The translations under genes and the position numbers were made by a program. A DNA stretch of 64,000 nucleotides from Bradyrhizobium sp. NAS80.1. Lineage in GTDB: Bacteria; Pseudomonadota; Alphaproteobacteria; Rhizobiales; Xanthobacteraceae. The stretch spans positions 19,336 through 83,335 of the forward strand of contig NZ_LGHL01000146.1 of the NCBI RefSeq assembly GCF_001908205.1. Direction: 5' to 3'. The number at the start of each line of letters is the position of its first letter. The stretch's first letter is position 1. The notes under the pieces are model-generated. The model ran no database searches and was not told the origin of the DNA. It saw only the letters and a program-made list of their open reading frames with translations. Shown here in pieces: positions 15,715 to 22,921 of this stretch.

Positions 15715-16608
15715 TCATGCCCGGACGGAGCCGCGCGGAGCGAGCTCGGTCTGCGACCCAAACCAGTTCATGATCCAGCGATACACCCACGGGATCGGGA
15801 TGATGAAGGCGCACAGGATCGCGGCCACGATGCCGCGCCAGAGAATCTCAAGGCCACTGCCGTTGAAAAGGATTTCGCGCCTTGTGCCTTCGATGCTGCG
15901 GCAGAACCAGCGCATCTGGGCCGCGGCGACCCAGGCCCAGCCGATGATGGTGATGATCGAGATCGCGAACAGCAGATTCCAGCCGATATAGGCCCAGACC
16001 GAGCCGGTGAAGCTCAGCCCGAGCGGCTGCCCGTTGGAAGCGAGGTTCGCAACCATCCATTTGATCAGGAGCCAGTAGAGAACGATCTGCGCGATGAACA
16101 GCAGGTTGCTGAGCAACTGGCTGCCGATGAGGCTGATGACGATCGCCAGAACGATGAAGCCGAAAAACCAGGGCACCAGCGCCATCGCATTGCCGGTGAA
16201 GCTGAGATTAGGCCGCCCCGGGACATTCACGCAGGGCACGATCCATTTCGTGTACCAGACGAACACCCACGGCACCGGGATGATGAAGCACATGCCGATC
16301 AGCATCACGATGCTGCGCCAGGTGAACTCGATGATGTCGAAATCGACCGAAATCGATCCTCCGCTGCCGCTGCCGCCGGCATAGCCACCGGCGCCCATCA
16401 TCGGCGGGCCGCCGGCCGGCATCATCGGGGGCGCACCGCGGCCGCCGATCAGGCCGGGGATTTCGGCGGCCTTCTGCCAGCCGGCCATGCCCTCAGACCA
16501 CACCAGCGTATCCGGGCGTACAATTCCCTGGGCGACGAGGTCACGGAATTGCCCTTCCGGATAGGGCCCCTGTTGTTTGCCCTCGGATGCGTAGAACCAA
16601 CTCGCCAT
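15715..16608 (-). CDS. GYF_2-domain multi-pass membrane protein
   Basis: A 297-residue protein. The first 50 residues are a GYF_2 (DUF4339) domain (WFYASEGKQQGPYPEGQFRD, then LVWSEGMAGWQKAAEIPGL), a small fold thought to bind proline-rich peptides. A Gly/Pro/Met-rich linker follows to about residue 85, then several membrane helices with a repeated layout (IIPVPWVFVWYTKWI near residue 110 and IIPIPWVYRWIMNWF near 275), suggesting internal duplication, as in DUF898-type proteins. Function unknown. It is convergent with tesB, and the shared gap is only 39 bp. Confidence 0.7.
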   Translation of the reverse strand: MASWFYASEGKQQGPYPEGQFRDLVAQGIVRPDTLVWSEGMAGWQKAAEIPGLIGGRGAPPMMPAGGPPMMGAGGYAGGSGSGGSISVDFDIIEFTWRSIVMLIGMCFIIPVPWVFVWYTKWIVPCVNVPGRPNLSFTGNAMALVPWFFGFIVLAIVISLIGSQLLSNLLFIAQIVLYWLLIKWMVANLASNGQPLGLSFTGSVWAYIGWNLLFAISIITIIGWAWVAAAQMRWFCRSIEGTRREILFNGSGLEILWRGIVAAILCAFIIPIPWVYRWIMNWFGSQTELAPRGSVRA

Positions 16609-16848
16609 GAAGCGTCCCCCTTAAACATACTTATGTACCGGCCGGGACGCTTCGGTTCACTGCATCCATGCCAAAAATGCATTGTGAGGGATCAACGGAT
16701 GCCCTGTACAGAGGCGGCTGTTCACGTGGCCAAGCGTTTTTCCGCTTCTATCCGCGAGTTTTTTTATGCCATTTGCCCGGAAAGATGTCAGATTGACGCA
16801 GCGCCGGAGACATGCGGCGAGGCGCATTCCCGGGGAATAGGCCTGACC

Positions 16849-17187
16849 ATGAAACTCGTCGTCGCGATCATCAAACCCTTCAAGCTCGATGAAGTCCGCC
16901 AGGCGCTGACGGCGATCGGCGTCCACGGCATGACTGTGACCGAGGTGAAGGGCTATGGCCGCCAGAAGGGCCACACCGAGATCTATCGCGGCGCCGAGTA
17001 TGTCGTGAACTTCCTGCCGAAGCTGCGCATCGAGATCGCGGTTGCCTCCGACATCGCCGACAAGGCCGTCGCCGTGATCACCGCCTCCGCGCGCACCGGG
17101 CAGATCGGCGACGGCAAGATCTTCGTCACGCCGATCGACCACGCGCTGCGCATCCGCACCGGCGAAACCGACAGCGACGCGCTCTAA
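16849..17187 (+). CDS. glnK: P-II nitrogen regulatory protein GlnK, copy 1
   Basis: A trimeric P-II signal protein sensing 2-oxoglutarate and ATP/ADP. Deuridylylated GlnK plugs the ammonium channel AmtB. It is 112 residues with the full signature: MKLVVAIIKPFKLDEVRQAL, the T-loop VKGYGRQKGHTEIYRGAEY with the uridylylated Tyr, and the C-terminal signature TGQIGDGKIFVTPIDHALRI. The ATG at 16849 is fixed by homology. It lies 75 bp upstream of amtB1, the standard glnK-amtB operon. No clear sigma-54 promoter could be seen in the 240 bp upstream. Confidence 0.95.
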   Translation: MKLVVAIIKPFKLDEVRQALTAIGVHGMTVTEVKGYGRQKGHTEIYRGAEYVVNFLPKLRIEIAVASDIADKAVAVITASARTGQIGDGKIFVTPIDHALRIRTGETDSDAL

Positions 17188-17262
17188 ATACCGTCTTCTT
17201 CGATCGCACCGGGCAACGACGCCCCGGCGCGCGTTGCAATCACTGTGCTTGGGGGAAACGAC

Positions 17263-18564
17263 ATGGCGGGATTGTTGCGCCGCGTAGCCGCTATGGCTGT
17301 GCCCGTCGGATTTGTGTCCGTCATAACTTCGCCGGCGTATGCCGCGGCATCCGAGATCAGCGCCGCCGACACCGCCTGGATGATCGTCGCCACCGCGCTG
17401 GTGCTGATGATGACGATCCCGGGGCTTGCGCTGTTCTATTCCGGCATGGTGCGCAAGAAGAACGTGCTCGCGACAATGGCGCAGAGCCTCGCGGCAGTGA
17501 CGCTGATCTCCATCCTCTGGGTTGCGTTCGGCTATTCGCTCTGTTTCGTCGGCGATGGCCCGTGGATCGGTTCGCTCGATCGCTGGTTCCTGGCCGGCAT
17601 GACCATGGACAGCATCAATCCGGCGGCGAAGACGATCCCGGAATCGCTGTTCATGCTTTATCAGATGACGTTTGCGATCATCACGGTGGCGCTGGTCGCG
17701 GGCTCGGTCGCGGACCGGATGCGGTTCTCCGCCTATCTGTTGTTCTCGGTCGCCTGGTTCATCTTCGTCTACATTCCGCTGGCGCATTGGGTGTGGGGCG
17801 GCGGCTTCCTCGCCAGGGCGGGCGTGCTGGATTTCTCCGGCGGCCTTGTCGTGCATCTGTCGGCCGGCACCGGCGGCCTCGTCGCGGCCAAGGTGATGGG
17901 GCGCCGTCACGGCTACGGCACCGAAAATCTCTCGCCGTTCGATCTCTCGCTCGCGGTGATGGGCACGGGCCTGTTGTGGGTCGGCTGGTTCGGCTTCAAC
18001 GGCGGCTCGGCCGGCGCAGCCAATTCGCGCGCGGTGATGGCGATCATCGCGACGCATCTTGCGGCCTGCTCCGGCGCCGTGACCTGGGGCGCGATCGAAT
18101 GGTCGACCCGCCGCAAGCCCTCGGTGCTGGGCATGATCTCGGGCGCGGTCGCCGGCCTTGGCACCATCACGCCGGCCTCGGGCTTCGTCGCACCCTGGCA
18201 TGGTATCGTCATCGGCGTGATAGCGGGCCTCGTTTGCTACTGGGCCTGCACCTGGCTCAAGCACCGCTTCAACTATGATGACTCGCTCGACGTGTTCGGC
18301 GTCCACGGCATCGGAGGCCTGACCGGCACCCTGCTCGCGGGCGTGTTCGCAACCAGCGCCATCGGCGGGACAGCTGGCTTGCTCGAAGGCCACCCGCGGC
18401 TGCTGGCGGCCCAGTTCTATGGGGTCGCCGTCACCTTCATCTGGTCGGCTGGGGTGAGCTTCGTTCTGCTCAAGCTGGTCGCCCTGTTCGTTCCGCTGCG
18501 CGTATCCCGCGAGCAGGAGCTGGAGGGTCTCGACATCACCCAGCATGGCGAAGCCCTGCAATAA
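17263..18564 (+). CDS. amtB: Ammonium transporter AmtB, copy 1
   Basis: A trimeric inner-membrane ammonium channel (Amt/Mep/Rh family) working with GlnK. A signal sequence (ending PAYAAAS) is followed by eleven helices. Family landmarks include DTAWMIVATALVLMMTIPGL, ALFYSGMVRKKNVLATMAQS, the Amt signature near GGLVVHLSAGTGGLVAAKVM, and the C-terminal VFGVHGIGGLTGTLLAGVF. About 433 residues. The ATG at 17263 is preceded by GGGGG; a GTG at 17245 is less likely. It is paired with glnK1 upstream and followed by a second glnK-amtB pair. Confidence 0.95.
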   Translation: MAGLLRRVAAMAVPVGFVSVITSPAYAAASEISAADTAWMIVATALVLMMTIPGLALFYSGMVRKKNVLATMAQSLAAVTLISILWVAFGYSLCFVGDGPWIGSLDRWFLAGMTMDSINPAAKTIPESLFMLYQMTFAIITVALVAGSVADRMRFSAYLLFSVAWFIFVYIPLAHWVWGGGFLARAGVLDFSGGLVVHLSAGTGGLVAAKVMGRRHGYGTENLSPFDLSLAVMGTGLLWVGWFGFNGGSAGAANSRAVMAIIATHLAACSGAVTWGAIEWSTRRKPSVLGMISGAVAGLGTITPASGFVAPWHGIVIGVIAGLVCYWACTWLKHRFNYDDSLDVFGVHGIGGLTGTLLAGVFATSAIGGTAGLLEGHPRLLAAQFYGVAVTFIWSAGVSFVLLKLVALFVPLRVSREQELEGLDITQHGEALQ

Positions 18565-18589
18565 ACGACTACACTATATAATTACCTTC

Positions 18590-18628
18590 TAGCTGCCCGG
18601 CACATGAGCAACATTGTGTCGGCAGCCT
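18590..18628. terminator. Stem-loop after amtB1
   Basis: GCTGCC and GGCAGC with inner CACA/TGTG pairs form a hairpin about 30 bases after the amtB1 stop. There is no T tract, so it may be a weak or Rho-dependent stop or an mRNA end. Confidence 0.3.
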
Positions 18629-18753
18629 GTCGTGCTCGCATTTTGAGCAGATATGGTCACGTTTTGAGCGCGGCGGAATGGCGCACTGCGCCGCAACACT
18701 CGTCGAACGCGAAAATACCCGTTTTCATAGTCCGTTAGGCAACGCGCCCGATC

Positions 18754-18769
18754 TGGCACGGCATTTGAT
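18754..18769 (+). promoter_or_regulatory. Sigma-54 (-24/-12) promoter candidate for glnK2
   Basis: TGGCACGGCATTTGAT matches TGGCAC-N5-TTGCW with the GG and GA dinucleotides 12 bp apart (GA in place of the usual GC). It is about 107 bp upstream of the glnK2 start. Nitrogen control through NtrC would fit the genes. Confidence 0.55.
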
Positions 18770-18875
18770 TCTAGGGGTCCTGGCTGTGCCCCGCGTAGTG
18801 AAAAATCTCCCTCGTGGCGAACCAGTCAAGAACGCCCGGCCACGTCCGGACCGGGCCCAAGCGGGGATAGGACCC

Positions 18876-19214
18876 ATGAAAATTGTTATGGCGATCATCA
18901 AGCCATTCAAGCTGGAAGAAGTCCGTGACGCCCTGACCGCCATTGGCGTTCACGGTCTCACGGTGACGGAAGTCAAGGGATACGGCCGCCAGAAAGGCCA
19001 TACGGAAATCTATCGCGGCGCCGAATATGCCGTGAGCTTCCTGCCCAAGATCAAGGTCGAGGTCGCTGTCCCCTCCGAGCAGGTCGACAAGACCATCGAT
19101 GCCATCACGTCCGCCGCGAAAACCGGACAGATCGGCGACGGCAAGATCTTCGTCATCAACCTCGACCACGCGGTTCGCATCCGCACCGGCGAGGCCGATG
19201 CCGCGGCCCTTTGA
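18876..19214 (+). CDS. glnK: P-II nitrogen regulatory protein GlnK, copy 2
   Basis: A second P-II protein, 112 residues, very close to copy 1: MKIVMAIIKPFKLEEVRDAL, the same T-loop GYGRQKGHTEIYRGAEYAVS and C-terminal TGQIGDGKIFVINLDHAVRI. Differences lie mainly at residues 50-90 (FLPKIKVEVAVPSEQVDKTI). It should regulate the ammonium channel encoded 39 bp downstream. The long leader (about 300 bp) contains a sigma-54-like promoter, unlike copy 1, suggesting stronger nitrogen-starvation control of this pair. The ATG at 18876 is set by homology. Confidence 0.95.
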   Translation: MKIVMAIIKPFKLEEVRDALTAIGVHGLTVTEVKGYGRQKGHTEIYRGAEYAVSFLPKIKVEVAVPSEQVDKTIDAITSAAKTGQIGDGKIFVINLDHAVRIRTGEADAAAL

Positions 19215-19252
19215 TTTCGCGCTCAACCAAAATCCAATCAGGAGTGAATGAA

Positions 19253-20701
19253 ATGACGTTCAAGCGTCCCTTTGGCGCGGGACTGGCGGCCCTCGCAGCC
19301 GGCATGTTCGCTGCGACCGCGGCCTACGCCGAGCCGACGATCAACAAGGGAGACAACGCCTGGATGCTGACATCGACAGTGCTCGTGCTGCTGATGACGA
19401 TCCCGGGTCTTGCGCTGTTCTACGGCGGCCTCGTCCGCTCCAAGAACATGCTCTCCGTTCTGATGCAGGTCTTCTACACCGTCTGCGTCGTCACCGTGAT
19501 CTGGGCCGTGTATGGCTACAGCCTCGCGTTCACCGGCGGCTCCGACTTCATCGGCGGCTTCTCCAAGGCCTTCATGATGGGCGTCACCACCGACTCGAAG
19601 GCCGCGACCTTCTCGGTCGACGCCAACATCTCGGAGCTCGTCTATGTGTGCTTCCAGATGACCTTCGCGGCAATCACTCCCGCCCTCATCGTCGGCGCCT
19701 TCGCCGAGCGCATGAAGTTCTCGGCGATCGCTCTCTTCATCCCGCTCTGGGTCACGCTGATCTACTTCCCGATCGCGCACATGGTCTGGTACTGGCCCGG
19801 CCCGGACGCGATCCAGGATGCGGCCAAGGCTCTGGCTGCCGCGGGTGATGCGGCGGCGAAGACCGCGGCGCAGGCCAAGCTCGACGAGATCAACGCCGAC
19901 GCCGGCTGGATCTTCAAGAAGGGCGCAATCGACTTCGCAGGCGGTACCGTCGTGCACATCAACGCCGGTATCGCAGGTCTCGTCGGCGCTCTCCTGATCG
20001 GCAAGCGGGTCGGCTATGGCAAGGAGCTGATGGCTCCGCACTCGCTGACCATGTCGATGATCGGCGCCTCGCTGCTCTGGGTCGGCTGGTTCGGCTTTAA
20101 CGCCGGCTCCAACCTCGAAGCCAACGGCGGCGCTGCGCTCGCCATGACCAACTCGTTCGTCGCCACCGCAGCCGCCGCGCTGTCGTGGATGTTCGCGGAA
20201 TGGATCGTGAAGGGTCACCCGTCGGTGCTCGGCGTCATCTCCGGCGCTGTCGCGGGTCTCGTGGCGGTCACGCCTGCCGCCGGCTTCTCCGGTGTCATGG
20301 GTGCGATCGTCCTCGGCCTCGTGGTCGGCGTGGTCTGCCTGTTCTTCTGCACCGTCGTGAAGAACGCGCTCGGCTACGATGACTCCCTCGACGTGTTCGG
20401 CGTGCACTGCGTCGGCGGCATCGTCGGCGCCCTCGGCACCGGCATCCTGGTCAATCCGGCTCTCGGCGGCGCGGGCATCATCGACTACACCGCGATCCCG
20501 CCCAAAGTTGCCGATTATGACTTCGCGGCGCAGATGATCTCCCAGATCACGGCCGTCTGCACCACGCTGGTGTGGTCGGGCGTCGGCTCGGCGATCCTCT
20601 ACAAGGTGGTCGATGTGATCGTTGGCCTCCGCGCCAATGTCGAGAGCGAGCGTGAAGGCCTCGACATCACCGAGCACACCGAGCGCGCCTACAACATGTA
20701 A
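19253..20701 (+). CDS. amtB: Ammonium transporter AmtB, copy 2, with Ala-rich insertion
   Basis: A second Amt channel, 482 residues, about 50 longer than copy 1. A signal sequence (AATAAYAEP) and the Amt landmarks are present: NAWMLTSTVLVLLMTIPGLA, ALFYGGLVRSKNMLSVLMQV, GTVVHINAGIAGLVGALLIG and VFGVHCVGGIVGALGTGILV. Most of the extra length is a helical Ala/Lys-rich insertion at about residues 183-215, after HMVWYWPGPDA, in what should be a periplasmic loop. GGAGTGA precedes the ATG. A strong terminator follows. With glnK2 it forms the operon that looks better equipped for nitrogen control. Confidence 0.95.
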   Translation: MTFKRPFGAGLAALAAGMFAATAAYAEPTINKGDNAWMLTSTVLVLLMTIPGLALFYGGLVRSKNMLSVLMQVFYTVCVVTVIWAVYGYSLAFTGGSDFIGGFSKAFMMGVTTDSKAATFSVDANISELVYVCFQMTFAAITPALIVGAFAERMKFSAIALFIPLWVTLIYFPIAHMVWYWPGPDAIQDAAKALAAAGDAAAKTAAQAKLDEINADAGWIFKKGAIDFAGGTVVHINAGIAGLVGALLIGKRVGYGKELMAPHSLTMSMIGASLLWVGWFGFNAGSNLEANGGAALAMTNSFVATAAAALSWMFAEWIVKGHPSVLGVISGAVAGLVAVTPAAGFSGVMGAIVLGLVVGVVCLFFCTVVKNALGYDDSLDVFGVHCVGGIVGALGTGILVNPALGGAGIIDYTAIPPKVADYDFAAQMISQITAVCTTLVWSGVGSAILYKVVDVIVGLRANVESEREGLDITEHTERAYNM

Positions 20702-20783
20702 CTCTCCTCCCGGCCGCGATCTCTTCGGGGATCGCGCCCACACCTACGGTTTGGGCACATACCCGGCAATGCCCCGACCGTTG

Positions 20784-20819
20784 AGGGGCTCCAGCGCAAG
20801 CTGGAGCCCCTTTCTTTTT
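20784..20819 (+). terminator. Strong rho-independent terminator after amtB2
   Basis: An 11-bp stem (AGGGGCTCCAG/CTGGAGCCCCT) with a CGCAAG loop is followed by TTCTTTTT, about 80 bp after the stop codon. Confidence 0.9.
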
Positions 20820-20919
20820 GAAGGAATCTTTTTGACCGGCGCGCCAAAGAAAGGGATTGCCATTCCAGATTGCCGGCGCAGAAATATCGACCACAACAAA
20901 CAACAATTGGGAGGTCGTC

Positions 20920-21324
20920 ATGCGTTTGGAAGGCGGGTGCTATTGCGGAGAAGTTCGCTACGTGGCCGAGGGCGATCCGATGATGCAGGCGCAGTGTCAT
21001 TGCCGCGAGTGCCAGTACATCTCGGGCGGCGCGCCCAACACCTTCATCGCAATGCCGGCGGCCGGCTTCACCTATATCACCGGACAGCCCAAGCAGTTCA
21101 CACGCAAGGACCTCGCCCGCGCGGTCACGCGCGAATTCTGCGCCGAATGCGGCACGCACCTCGTGACCAAGGTTCCGGGCCTCCCCGCAACGGTCCTGAA
21201 GGTCGGCACGCTGGACGAACCGGCGCAGTTCCATCCACAAATGGCGATCTACACCTGCGACAAACAGGAATTCCACGCGATCCCTGCGGGCATGGCGACA
21301 TTCGACAAGCTGCCGGGGCGCTAG
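20920..21324 (+). CDS. GFA/CENP-V domain zinc protein
   Basis: A 134-residue protein of the glutathione-dependent formaldehyde-activating enzyme (GFA)/CENP-V family, a beta fold that binds zinc. The Cys ligands are in GGCYCGEVRYV, QCHCRECQYISGG and FCAECGTHLVTK, the full set. Family membership is sure; an enzymatic role in glutathione-formaldehyde addition is doubtful for most members. The ATG at 20920 has GGGAGG nine bases upstream; the frame extends back to 20857 but without a good site. It stands alone after the amtB2 terminator. Confidence 0.88.
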   Translation: MRLEGGCYCGEVRYVAEGDPMMQAQCHCRECQYISGGAPNTFIAMPAAGFTYITGQPKQFTRKDLARAVTREFCAECGTHLVTKVPGLPATVLKVGTLDEPAQFHPQMAIYTCDKQEFHAIPAGMATFDKLPGR

Positions 21325-21349
21325 GGCAGCGCACTCACCTCGCAAAGCT

Positions 21350-21474
21350 CGTCATGCCCGGGCTTGTCCCGGGCATCCACGTTCTCCGGGCGAGCGGGAA
21401 AGGTCGTGGATGGCCGGGACATAGGCGAGCGGAAGCGACGCCGTCCTTCGGACGGCTATGCCCGGCCATGACGA
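21350..21474. repeat. Dispersed palindromic repeat, family H
   Basis: CGTCATGCCCGGGC at the left and GCCCGGCCATGACG at the right enclose an inner stem around CCGTCCTTCGGACGG. It fills most of the gap between the GFA-like gene and the aminotransferase. The rest of the gap holds only the CtrA-type site at 21599. Confidence 0.7.
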
Positions 21475-21598
21475 TGCTGACGGCACACACCGCCCCGGTC
21501 TGACGTCGCGCTATCGGGAACCGACAGTCCTCGCCGAAGGGCGCATCCCGTTGTTATCCGGCCTAATTATTCCGCTCTGGACGGGCCGGCCGGCCGAT

Positions 21599-21617
21599 GG
21601 TTAATCGCGTCTTAACC
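21599..21617. promoter_or_regulatory. CtrA-binding site candidate
   Basis: GGTTAATCGCGTCTTAACC is an exact TTAA-N7-TTAAC match to the alphaproteobacterial CtrA consensus and is also a 6-bp palindrome. It lies about 80 bp upstream of the aminotransferase-ftsK pair, suggesting cell-cycle control. Confidence 0.6.
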
Positions 21618-21697
21618 TCGCCCTATCTATGGTGAACTGAACCGCTTCCCGCCGGTGCCTTCGTGCCGGCAGTTCCAAGAGTGCTGGCGCCCAACGA

Positions 21698-22912
21698 ATG
21701 GCTATGACCGCTTCATCCCTCGCGCCGCAGGGCGGTGGAAGCTCCGATAACGAACGCTCGCCCTTCGTCCGGCTTAACGAGCTGCTGGCACCCCATCAGC
21801 CGGGTAAGCCCTTGATTTCGCTTGCGGTCGGCGAGCCTCAGCATCCCGTGCCTGACTTCGTCGGCCCGGTGCTGGCCAGGCACATCGCCGATTTCGGCCG
21901 CTACCCGGCGAACCAGGGCACCGAGCCGTTCCGCAAGGCGGCGGGCGCCTGGCTGTCATCGCGCTTCAAGCTGCCGCGGCCGCTCGACCCCCAGAACGAG
22001 ATTCTGGTTCTCAACGGCAGCCGAGAGGGGCTGTTCTTCGCGGCGATCTCGGCCGCGCGCTATGTCGGCCCGCGTCCCGGCAAGCCCGCCATCCTGATGC
22101 CGAACCCGTTCTATCCGGTCTATGGCGCCGGCGCCCGCGCGGCGGCTTGCGAGCCGGTCTATCTGCCGACCACGGTCGAAAACGGCTTCCTGCCCGATCT
22201 CGACGCCATCGACGAGGCGACGCTGGCGCGCACGGTGGCGTTCTATCTGGCTTCACCCGCCAATCCGCAGGGCTCGGTCGCCTCGCCCGACTATTTCAAG
22301 CGATTGAAGCAGCTCGCCGATCGCTACGGATTCGTGATCCTCAGCGACGAGTGCTACTCGGAGATCTACACTCGCGAGGCGCCGGGCAGCGCGCTGGAAT
22401 GCGCCGGCCCCGACTTCACCCGGGTGGTCGCGTTCCAGTCGCTGTCGAAGCGCTCCAACCTTCCGGGCATGCGCGTCGGCTTCGCCGCCGGCGACAAGAA
22501 ATTCATCAACATGTTCCTCGAGCTGCGCAACGTCGCAGCTCCCCAGGTGCCGGCGGCGCTCCAGCATGTCGCGACCGCTGCTTACAGCGACGAGGCGCAT
22601 GTAGAGGAGAACCGCAGGCTCTACCGCATCAAGTTCGATCTCGCCGACCAGATCATCGGCAACCGCTACGGTTATCGCCGGCCCGACGCGGGCTTCTGCG
22701 TCTGGCTCAATACGTCCGAGATCGGCGACGACGTGTCCGTGACCCTGAGACTCTTCAAGGAAGCAGGCGTGCGCGTGGTGCCCGGCAGCTATCTGGCGCG
22801 GCTCCAACCCGACGGCTTCAATCCCGGCGCAGGCTATATCCGCCTTGCGCTGGTGCAGGACGGTGAGACCACGGCGCAAGCGCTGCACCGGCTGGTCGAG
22901 ACTCTGGGTTAG
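21698..22912 (+). CDS. Class I/II PLP-dependent aminotransferase (DapC-like candidate)
   Basis: A fold-type I aminotransferase of 404 residues. Landmarks: ISLAVGEPQHPVPDF, FGRYPANQGTEPFRKAAGAW, NPFYPVYGAGARAA, ASPANPQGSVAS, DECYSEIY and the PLP-lysine loop SLSKRSNLPGMRVGF. These resemble the LL-DAP/succinyl-DAP aminotransferase group (DapC-like), which would place it in lysine and cell-wall precursor synthesis, but aspartate or other specificities are possible. The first ATG at 21698 was kept; MTASSL two codons later is equally good. The ftsK gene starts 9 bp downstream, so both probably share the promoter with the CtrA-type site. Confidence 0.88.
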   Translation: MAMTASSLAPQGGGSSDNERSPFVRLNELLAPHQPGKPLISLAVGEPQHPVPDFVGPVLARHIADFGRYPANQGTEPFRKAAGAWLSSRFKLPRPLDPQNEILVLNGSREGLFFAAISAARYVGPRPGKPAILMPNPFYPVYGAGARAAACEPVYLPTTVENGFLPDLDAIDEATLARTVAFYLASPANPQGSVASPDYFKRLKQLADRYGFVILSDECYSEIYTREAPGSALECAGPDFTRVVAFQSLSKRSNLPGMRVGFAAGDKKFINMFLELRNVAAPQVPAALQHVATAAYSDEAHVEENRRLYRIKFDLADQIIGNRYGYRRPDAGFCVWLNTSEIGDDVSVTLRLFKEAGVRVVPGSYLARLQPDGFNPGAGYIRLALVQDGETTAQALHRLVETLG

Positions 22913-22921
22913 GCGAGGCCC

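Noticed and set aside
16657..18561. A 634-codon open frame antisense to glnK1-amtB1
   Set aside because: It is a high-GC shadow of two certain genes. Its composition (runs of Arg, His, Asp) is unlike a real protein.
18672..18700. NtrC-type enhancer in the GGCGCACTGCGCC stretch before glnK2
   Set aside because: It lacks the TGCAC/GTGCA half-sites of NtrC; the short palindrome is expected at this GC content.
19238..20743. A 501-codon open frame antisense to amtB2
   Set aside because: Same reason: the sense strand encodes a complete ammonium transporter, and the antisense translation is low-complexity charged sequence.
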